The notes below the pieces were generated by a model that saw only the letters and a list, made by a program, of their open reading frames with translations, did no database searches and was not told where the DNA came from. From the NCBI GenBank assembly GCA_054601695.1, contig BAAHQB010000132.1, positions 62,001 through 126,000 of the forward strand: a stretch of DNA of 64,000 nt. The letters run 5' to 3'. The DNA comes from Amorphochlora amoebiformis (lineage: Eukaryota; Cercozoa; Chlorarachniophyceae). Positions 21,510 to 64,000 of the stretch are shown piece after piece. Position 1 is the first letter of the stretch. Each line of letters opens with the position of its first letter. The translations under genes and the position numbers were made by a program.

Positions 21510-22082
21510 TCTACTAGATCTAGCTATGTTTTCATAGATTTGATGAGCCTAGAGCTGCGTGCATATCATCCATTGTGGATATTACTCAATTTACGATAAG
21601 AAAATTGTTATTCCCTGAGCTGTCCCAGATTCTTCCAGCGCCACTTTTATTTTAAAATAGCGGTAATTAGGATATCAATGTTCTGATATACCCCATATCT
21701 CTTTTTGTTACCCGAAACACGTGAAGTGCCCTTGACCGCCACAACTACATCCCTAGCTAGATTCCTCCGAATCTTATTATGAGGGCCGTCATAATAACAC
21801 TAAAATAAGATATAATGACGCACATACTCTGTTGCATACGTATATGTAAGTTGATATTTCTAGATTTACGGATATTATCTAGATTCTAGATTTACGGATA
21901 TTATCTAGATTATATACTAGTATATAGTACATATATAAATATATATATATGCGACAATAAACCCTACTAAATTTCAACTCTCCAGTTCTGCGTGGTGCAT
22001 TATAATCTAGATAATCTGGATAACTACAAGGAATATTACTGATTATTTGAATTATATTATGCACTGTCGATAACTAGATAAT
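21510..22082. other. 3' flank of the Pex14/MAPR gene, CTAG-rich
   Basis: Unique sequence unusually rich in CTAG and TCTAGA words, containing a perfect 26-bp tandem duplication (21859-21910). No supported gene. A minus-strand open stretch PDYLDYNAPRRTGELKF around 21980-22035 is noted but has no good acceptor. Confidence 0.5.
21859..21910. repeat. Perfect 26-bp tandem duplication
   Basis: Two abutting identical copies (21859-21884 and 21885-21910) of a unit that begins TCTAGATTTACGG and ends TTATCTAGAT. The unit carries CTAGAT near each end. Confidence 0.95.
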
Positions 22083-22196
22083 TTAAGTTTGGCCATGGTA
22101 AGCTACACGAGTGATACCGGAGAAGTTCAGGAACGTTAACACCAGGAGGGCCGGTCCCATGATGAACACAATAAAGAAAACCTGTGGATGAGTTAT
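22083..22196 (-). CDS. Candidate terminal exon with a membrane helix
   Basis: After acceptor gttactgtacag the minus strand reads ITHPQVFFIVFIMGPALL and continues through TFLNFSGITRVAYHGQT to a stop at 22083. About 22 residues are continuously hydrophobic, like a transmembrane helix. A second acceptor (ccacag, before VFFIV) is in the same frame. I cannot find its upstream exon: gene E, upstream on this strand, already stops at 23539, so this would belong to a separate small gene. A 27-bp candidate exon at 23056-23082 does not join it in phase. Confidence 0.35.
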   Translation of the reverse strand: MTHPQVFFIVFIMGPALLVLTFLNFSGITRVAYHGQT

Positions 22197-22247
22197 CTGT
22201 ACAGTAACTTGACTTTTGGATTTTTTTTTTAATATACACATCAGTAA

Positions 22248-22590
22248 TATACGTATAATTTCTATATATGTACTATGTATAATTTTAGCCAAAGACTGTC
22301 AAGTACATCTAGTACATAGCCGAGGTGCACATAGTAGAAATGTGAATAATTAATATATATAAATTCATATCTATATATGTATATATATATATATATATGC
22401 ATATATATATATATATATATATATGAATGTATATATATATATATATATTCATATGCGTATAATTTCTATATTTTTATTTATATATTCACATGTATGTATA
22501 ATTTTAGCTAAAGACTGTCAAGCACATAGCCGGAGGTGCACATAATATAAATATGTATTATTATTATATGTAAATTCTTATCTATATATG
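22248..22590. repeat. Degenerate duplicated segment of ~130 bp
   Basis: Copy one is about 22248-22381 and copy two about 22452-22588. Shared words in order: CGTATAATTTCTATAT, ATGTATAATTTTAGC, AAAGACTGTCAAG, ACATAGCCG, GAGGTGCACATA, AATTC.TATCTATATATG. They differ by small indels and substitutions, so the copy is older than the perfect 26-bp duplication nearby. Confidence 0.85.
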
Positions 22591-22599
22591 ATAGTATAA

Positions 22600-22607
22600 A
22601 TATAGAT

Positions 22608-22700
<93 letters not shown>

Positions 22701-22782
22701 ATATATTTGTACACAAATACATATTTCTATATGAGAAATTATGTTATATATGTACCTATAATATATATATACATGTACGTAT

Positions 22783-22828
<46 letters not shown>

Positions 22829-22860
22829 ATGATGATATTATATTTTTAAACATCAGTATT
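22600..22860. repeat. (TA)n block
   Basis: Long uninterrupted TA run (about 22610-22695) followed by compound TA/TGTA repeat. No coding signal. Confidence 0.9.
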
Positions 22861-23235
22861 TGAAAATCTCAAGTGTACATATTTATACACATTTATATAT
22901 TTATAATTACATACGCTTTTATCCATTTATACATTCATACACAAACATACATAAAGAGAGACATAAATACATACAAACACAAGTAAATTTAGAAACACTT
23001 TCATAAAAACAAACAGTATGTCTAGCACCATAGTAGCTGGCATAGCCGCAGATACCTCTTTGCACGCTGTAGACCCCCTAGCCTAACCAAATAGGCTTAG
23101 GATGTGAGGCTTAGGATGTGATACATGTAAGTACTTTTATATGCATATATGTATATATATACATAGATATGTATATATATATATGTATATATAAACAATA
23201 TATGTATATATATATATTATGCACTTATACCACAT

Positions 23236-23315
<80 letters not shown>

Positions 23316-23538
23316 CATATATGTATGATAGATACACAATTTCATAGATATACTTAAGGCAGGTGTTTAAGCTTTTTAAAAGGTGAGGATTAGCACTACT
23401 GTGTGACGCTCATCAAGCATTAAAATCCCATAATTCATTTTAGCTCCCTGAACTAACAGCAGCCTCTAGATAAGAGGAAGATAAGTTAAAAACTTGGAAT
23501 TAGCTTTAGTAGGACTAAGGGTAGGGTAGGGTTAGGGT

Positions 23539-23884
23539 TCAAGTTAGGCCTGCCTTGATTTTTTCTAGGAGACGCTCGTTCTCTCCACAATCTGGAAATG
23601 GAATCCTGGGGTGTGTATGCATGCATGTGTATGTGTATGTGTGCGTAATGTATGTATTTCTTAGGTTGCCGGTTTTGTTGGATAGATAATGTATATAAAT
23701 ACACACATATATATATATATGTTAATGTATATATATGTGTATGTTTAAATATACACATATACAAATATATATATATATATATATACATATATACAAACAT
23801 ACATATATATATATATATATATATGTATATACATATATATACATACATATATACATATATACATTTAAGCACACACATACACAT

Positions 23885-23929
<45 letters not shown>

Positions 23930-23997
23930 TCATATACATATGCATATTATATGAATATATATATTATATATATATATATATATTTATGTATTATGAA

Positions 23998-24030
<33 letters not shown>

Positions 24031-24031
24031 G

Positions 24032-24082
<51 letters not shown>

Positions 24083-24435
24083 ATATATATATATTTACAT
24101 ATACATTTTATATAGATGTTTACATATATATATACATATATATATATATATGTTTATATATATATATATTTACATATTACATATATATATATATATATGT
24201 ATATGTATATTTTTATATATACATATATTTATGTATATTATCACCAGCAAAGAGGAATACTAAAGAGCAGCACCAGTGGGACCCACGCAGGACATACTGC
24301 CGCAGACCCACAAGTCACCTTAACGTTAGGATTTTGAGTCAGAATTTGTACCGATGGGTGACCGCAGAGAGGGACAAAGGAGATGGGATATATATATATA
24401 TATATGTATATATAATACACATACATATATATATA

Positions 24436-24489
<54 letters not shown>

Positions 24490-24557
24490 CCTGTATACAT
24501 ATTACACACAAACACACATACATTTTTACATAAATAAATATATATATATATATGTAT

Positions 24558-24613
<56 letters not shown>

Positions 24614-24634
24614 CCAATGCATGTACATACACAT

Positions 24635-24667
<33 letters not shown>

Positions 24668-24819
24668 CATTACATACTACACATATATATATAAATATAT
24701 ATATTTACATACACATATATATATACATATATATACATATACATATATGTATACATAGAACAGAAAAGGTCGATAGGTAGAGGAAAAGGGATAGGCAGAA
24801 GGTGATGCATACATGTCTG

Positions 24820-24875
<56 letters not shown>

Positions 24876-25275
24876 GTATGTATTAATACATATGCACACA
24901 TCTTTATATATACCCAAATACACACAAAAATTATATATATTCATACACATACATCTGTACAAACATACACATTACTATTTACCAATATATGCGTATATAT
25001 AATGAATACATTATACACACACACACACATATATTATATATATATAGATATATATATAATGTATGTCTATTGGTACCTCTAGGACTACGGACGAGGGTTG
25101 TTGTCTTGCTATTCGAATGGTTACCTTTGAATATGTACATATTTACTGATTTCAACGTCTTTTTTCATTGTATATTATATACCTATATATATACATACAT
25201 ATATGCATCTTCATATTATATACATGTATATATATTATATATATTATACATATATATATATATATATTATATATT

Positions 25276-25346
<71 letters not shown>

Positions 25347-25463
25347 CATATTTGCATTCATGCAAATGTATACATTACATGTAAAATTCTTACACAATAT
25401 ATACACATATATTTCTATATATATATACATTCATAGAATATATTTACAGACACACACACACAC

Positions 25464-25494
<31 letters not shown>

Positions 25495-25507
25495 GTATAT
25501 GTATAAA

Positions 25508-25566
<59 letters not shown>

Positions 25567-25737
25567 TGTATATCTATGCAAAAATGTACATAAATGTATA
25601 TATATATATATATATTTATATATATGCATATAATGTACATGATGCAGAAACTGCAACTCGTTCGAAAGGTGTCCGGCGGTTATCTTGCCAGAGTCTAAAG
25701 TGTGTATATATCATGCATATACATACATATATATATA

Positions 25738-25815
<78 letters not shown>

Positions 25816-25816
25816 G

Positions 25817-25856
<40 letters not shown>

Positions 25857-26100
25857 TATATATACAACCAAACACCATTAAGTGTTTTTTCCCCCTAATC
25901 TCTGCCTCTCTTTCTCTCTCTCTCTCTCTCTCTCCTCGCCCAATCTCTGCCTTCTCTCTATCTCTCCCTTTCTCTCTTATTCTTTCTGTAGTGGTTTAAC
26001 CTTGAGAGTATACGATGAAGCCTCCAGCTCGTAGTACTATACGAGTTAGAAAAATATAATATAATTATATTTACGTATGTTAATATATATATATATATAC

Positions 26101-26144
<44 letters not shown>

Positions 26145-26236
26145 ATATTATTAAAAAGAAAAACATTAACTGATTGCCCAAAGGATATATATATATATAT
26201 ATATATATAAATACATATATATATATATATGTCTCG

Positions 26237-26275
<39 letters not shown>

Positions 26276-26326
26276 ATACCAGCGGGTATGACTTCCATTA
26301 GAGTTTGGTGATCACATCCCAGACGC
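23539..26326 (-). CDS. Unidentified protein with hydrophobic C-terminal segment, 3' exons
   Basis: Five minus-strand exons join in phase: 26280-26326 ([15 protein letters not shown]), 25639-25694 ([18 protein letters not shown]), 25077-25124 ([16 protein letters not shown]), 24245-24318 ([15 protein letters not shown] then VLLFSIPLC) and 23539-23605 ([19 protein letters not shown] then LT and a stop). Borders are good (ttatttcttag, acactttag, caccccag). The hydrophobic run [19 protein letters not shown] could be a membrane-embedded hairpin or short helix, flanked by cysteines. I do not recognise the family. The 5' end is not found; a stretch around 26590-26650 reading TFTELKYNG is a possible further exon but is out of phase. 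Immediately 3' of the stop lies a TTAGGG-like run. Confidence 0.55.
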
Positions 26327-26346
26327 CTAAGAAATAACATGCAAGT

Positions 26347-26391
<45 letters not shown>

Positions 26392-26471
26392 GTGTGTGTG
26401 TGTGTGCACGTGTGCATATGTGCTATGTGCATAAAAATATATACTGGTATTGCATAATGTACATATATAGG

Positions 26472-26505
<34 letters not shown>

Positions 26506-26519
26506 CATATATGTATATA

Positions 26520-26563
<44 letters not shown>

Positions 26564-26639
26564 TACATATGTGAATAACTATGATCCTCTATATAATATC
26601 CATCTGATGGAGCGCATACCATTGTACTTGAGCTCGGTG

Positions 26640-27150
<511 letters not shown>

Positions 27151-27725
27151 TAATATCTTTCCCAAACACCCTTCCCCTTTCCTCAACTTATTTCCTCCTC
27201 TTCCTAACCTTTACCCGCAATATTAACCAAAAGAAGCTTCACGCAAAAACTCCCCCCTCTTAAATACGAACCCTGGTCTTCCTACAACTCAAACTCTCAA
27301 AATATCACTCTAGATGTCTTAAAGTGTCGTCAACCCAAAAACCCTCCCTTTACTATCTCTATCTTCCAAGCCGGCTCGTGTCACCTGGAATCCATAGGGC
27401 AGGCCGCCAACTCGCCAGACTCGGAGCCTACATGCGACCAAAACGAAGTTTTTTCAACATTATTCGATGGTAGTGTGCCTTGACTCCCCTAAGCTACTTC
27501 TCCTCACCCAAACCCTCCCCCTTCCAAAAGGTTTGGAACCGAAACCTGATGCTTGGAGATTAAGAACACCATTGGGTTCCGAAAGTGTCACTCCGCGTGA
27601 CTTTTTAGTCACGTGATCATCAGAGTCAGGTCACTCTTTGTGACACTATGGCCCACTCCCCTCCCACACAGGAACGTCACGAAGCGGAGATGTAAGGCAC
27701 ACTGTAGCGTAGAGAGACGGGAAAA
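27151..27725 (+). promoter_or_regulatory. 5' region of the PFK-2 gene with clustered GTGAC/GTCAC and an E-box-like CACGTG
   Basis: Unique sequence between the TA block and the first PFK-2 exon. In 27587-27644 there are five copies of GTCAC or GTGAC: 27587-27591, 27597-27601, 27608-27612 (overlapping CACGTG at 27610-27615), 27630-27634 and 27640-27644. Two pairs are GTCAC-N5-GTGAC. The same pentamer is clustered between genes A and B. The stretch 27151-27260 is pyrimidine-rich. No coding exon is recognised in it. Confidence 0.5.
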
Positions 27726-40453
<12,728 letters not shown>

Positions 40454-40509
40454 TGTTCTCTCTTCACAGCAACTTCTCACAGTGTGTAAAGCTCTTACAA
40501 TCCTTCTAG

Positions 40510-40580
40510 GGCGGAAAAGAGGAAGATTTGGAGATGCTATACCAAGATTGCAGGTGGATACTAGTTAACGTACAAGTATG

Positions 40581-40632
<52 letters not shown>

Positions 40633-40661
40633 TATACCCATGTATAAATATACAATACTTA

Positions 40662-40706
<45 letters not shown>

Positions 40707-40872
40707 CGTACATACATATAATATAATATACATATATGTATATATATACACACATACATATATTCTTAAGACACTCTTGCACATATATTGTAAATGATTA
40801 TACGCATATTAGTGTAAATATGCGTATGCCACACATAGCTTTTGATAATATTTCCATATATGCAAATATGTA

Positions 40873-40907
<35 letters not shown>

Positions 40908-40934
40908 ACATATATATATATATATGTATATATA

Positions 40935-40996
<62 letters not shown>

Positions 40997-41003
40997 CTAT
41001 ATA

Positions 41004-41049
<46 letters not shown>

Positions 41050-41111
41050 CTATATATATATATTATGTATATATTAATATATATTATATATTTATATTGT
41101 ATATATATATG

Positions 41112-41147
<36 letters not shown>

Positions 41148-41215
41148 CATATATTTAATGTTGGTATACTACTTATATATATATATATATATATATTAAT
41201 ATATATATATATATA

Positions 41216-41254
<39 letters not shown>

Positions 41255-41288
41255 TGTGTAATATATATATGTATATATATAAATATAC

Positions 41289-41323
<35 letters not shown>

Positions 41324-41634
41324 CATGTCAAACGCAAGTATATTTAGTGGTTACTCGGAAGCAGATGATCTCCACATAATTGATACATCTATTTATGAAT
41401 GTTTTCATTATACCTCTATACGCACCTCAATTATTTTCATATGCAATGTAGAAAGAGAGATAAAAATGTGCCATGTGTTTTAACACGCATGCATGTGTAC
41501 CCTGAATATATTAGAACTTATTTTTTTCTGCTGTGTTTTGTAATTATTACACAGGAATTATTCTTCTGCCGACGATTGTTTTGGGAGCGATGGGGATTGG
41601 GATGTTCAGGTGGTCGAGAAGTAACACGAGATGA
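40510..41634 (+). CDS. Possible alternative 3' exons of the PFK-2 gene
   Basis: Two further exons have good borders: 40510-40553 (ttctag / GTGGAT) and 41555-41634 (acacag to TGA). If exon 40395 ends at donor GTTTTT (after ...EIER) they extend the protein by a basic stretch, then [18 protein letters not shown] and RWSRSNTR, a tail-anchor-like end. If exon 40395 is skipped, the same exons read in another frame ([13 protein letters not shown], then [18 protein letters not shown]) and end in VVEK. Both routes keep phase. The simple model stops at 40453 instead. Confidence 0.35.
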
Positions 41635-42222
41635 TCTACAAGCCTAACTTTGCGGCTTAAATCCTGGCCTGGATTTACGACTACACTAAACGAGCTCTTC
41701 AGTGCGATTGATGACTTTCTAGACTTTGTTACTAATGTTACTACTTTTTTAATTCTACATGTATGCAAAACCTACTAGCAGCTCATGATCAACCGCCAGT
41801 TAAGTTGTTAACAAACAAAACTAATCTACTTCATCCTTACTCTAGTACTAGCTTAATTGAACGACAGCCTAGTATTCAATAGTATCTAGAGTATCATAGT
41901 AGTACTTAAAAAAGTTTGTCTAGCAATGACCTAGATGACTTGTGATTTTTTATGCCAGGTTCTGGGAGATCTAGTAGATCTAGTAGATCGATATCGATCT
42001 AGGAGATCTAGGAGATACACGTACATGGTAAAAAAATTGTGAGCGGATAACTTGCTAGTAACTCATGATATACCGTGACTAGGTGAGTCTAGATAACTTA
42101 AGCTATGATTACACTTGAGGCTCTAGACTCTGAGTCTGATCGGTTTTTTCTAATTCATCTATCTCCATGTGATGCCGCATTGTATAATTCGCCAGACTCG
42201 GCCTTTTATATACTGGGGTATT
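41635..42222. other. Convergent intergenic region, CTAG-rich
   Basis: Unique sequence between the 3' ends of the PFK-2 and RhoGEF genes. It is dense in CTAG, ACTAG and AGATCT words. 41968-42015 is an imperfect inverted repeat around CGATATCG with TAGTAGATC arms on one side and TAGGAGATC on the other. No gene is supported; a weak minus-strand open frame at 41547-41768 is probably chance. Confidence 0.5.
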
Positions 42223-60644
<18,422 letters not shown>

Positions 60645-60660
60645 AATAATAATAATAATA

Positions 60661-60716
<56 letters not shown>

Positions 60717-60782
60717 TAAAGTAATATTATAAATATATACATATACACATACATATATATATATATATAACATATCTTACAC

Positions 60783-60813
<31 letters not shown>

Positions 60814-60855
60814 TGTAATATATATTATCATTGATGCTATTATATTATAAATATA

Positions 60856-60900
<45 letters not shown>

Positions 60901-61652
60901 CACATACATATCTAGTATAATATTAGATATATGTTCACATATCATAGGCTCTATAATTATACATGAAATATTATAGTAAATAGTATTACAGAGATCTTCT
61001 GGCAGGCGGGTATGTAGGTAATATTATGCTTGATTATGCTTACTAGAGTCAGTGGTAGTCTAGATAGTATACCTCTGTACTAATTATTAGTATAGTCTAG
61101 ATAGTGCCATGATGAGCTCATGTCTTGATTTTATGATCACTTAATGTCTAGGATATTAAAATTCGGTTTCACCTATGGTTCACCTGCCAGTGAGACAATT
61201 TACACAGTTATGTACAGTGTAACAAGTTACTAATGACGGAATAACTACAGGGTCAGGCTATCACTAGTATCACACCCAAAAAGTTCAGACTAGTATTTCA
61301 TAGTCTTAGTTGGGAATCCTCTCAGAACTAGCAGTAGGGTTAGGTGTTAGGGTAAGTGTTAGGGTTAGTGTTAGGGTTAGGGTTAGAGTTATGGTTAGGA
61401 TAGGGTTAGGGTTAGAGTTATGGTTAGGATAGGGTTAGGGTTAGGGTTAGGGTTAGGAAGTCAGGGTTAGGGTTAGGGTCAGGGTTAGGGTTCTTCTAGT
61501 ACACTAGTTCAATGGCAAAGTTAAACTTTCATGATCATACTGGTGATATATGACTCAAAAAATTATGATCAGCAGTGTGTATCTACTATGTAACACAAAT
61601 AGATACTACAGCTCAACGACATCGCCAATTTGAGCAAAACTTTGGGTCTGTT
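60645..61652. other. Intergenic region upstream of the RhoGEF gene
   Basis: Contains (AAT)n and (TA)n at 60641-60900, a CTAG-rich unique stretch at 60960-61330 (TAGTCTAGATAGT words repeated near 61050 and 61090), and a telomere-like array at 61337-61497. It separates the 5' end of the RhoGEF gene from the 3' end of gene F, both on the minus strand. No gene is supported inside. Confidence 0.55.
61337..61497 (+). repeat. Interstitial (TTAGGG)n array
   Basis: The longest hexamer array here: TTAGGGTTAGGGTTAGGG with GTGTTAGGG, TTATGG and TTAGGA variants, including a duplicated GGTTAGAGTTATGGTTAGGA word. In intergenic sequence. Confidence 0.95.
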
Positions 61653-63756
<2,104 letters not shown>

Positions 63757-63894
63757 CTGGAGCGTGGGAATAATAATATGGGAATATGAGTATTTTCATA
63801 ATAGTATACGGGAGATGTTACATATGAGGAGATGGGATGATAGGTTGTTAGATCGATAGGATGCACTTCAAAATCAAGTGTATAATATATACGA

Positions 63895-63931
<37 letters not shown>

Positions 63932-64000
63932 TTAAATAGGATGTTTATGTACATGTATATACATATACATACATACATACATACATATATATATACATAA

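Noticed and set aside
23056-23082. 27-bp minus-strand exon reading LGGLQRAKR, joined to gene E
   Set aside because: Gene E joins in better phase to 23539-23605, which ends in a stop, leaving this exon without a partner.
61337-61497. A chromosome end (true telomere)
   Set aside because: The array is short and degenerate and is flanked by coding exons on both sides.

Overview
The window is intron-rich nuclear DNA of a eukaryote. Short protein-coding exons (mostly 13-145 bp) with GT-AG borders lie in a sea of (TA)n dinucleotide tracts, often capped by (CA)n or (TG)n, with interstitial TTAGGG-like hexamers. The lineage cannot be fixed from sequence alone. A very intron-dense protist fits best: TTAGGG-type hexamers, Pex14 and FYVE/RhoGEF signalling genes, and a PDZ-like domain that I associate with stramenopile proteins (inference). 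Most long open frames here read tyrosine/isoleucine ladders out of (TA)n and are not genes.

Layout. (B) 0-18.7 kb: mainly minus-strand exons. The 5' part (15479-18724) is a well-supported NT-C2 (EEIG1/EHBP1-type) domain. Further minus-strand exons, some in phase-matched chains, continue toward base 1. (A) 18836-21509, plus strand, starts 111 bp from gene B in a divergent pair. It is a 257-residue model joining a Pex14 N-terminal domain to a cytochrome-b5-like (MAPR/PGRMC) haem domain. (E) 23539-26326, minus strand: 3' exons of an unidentified protein with a hydrophobic C-terminal segment. (C) 27726-40453, plus strand: a 20-exon, 502-residue 6-phosphofructo-2-kinase/fructose-2,6-bisphosphatase whose kinase half looks intact and whose phosphatase half has lost key catalytic residues. 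(D) 42223-60644, minus strand, convergent with C: a very large gene of roughly 50 exons encoding PDZ-like - DH (RhoGEF) - PH - PH - FYVE - basic/helical linker - SH3 - SH3. (F) 61653-63756 and beyond, minus strand: 3' exons of an unidentified protein.

Functionally the set spans peroxisome or haem/sterol-type membrane biology (A), glycolytic control by fructose-2,6-bisphosphate (C), and membrane-cytoskeleton signalling on endosomal PI3P membranes (D and probably B). Nothing indicates an operon, phage, plasmid or CRISPR.

Exons were assigned by eye from splice sites, reading-phase continuity and family motifs. Chains whose phases agree across many junctions are strong. Isolated exons are weaker and marked so.
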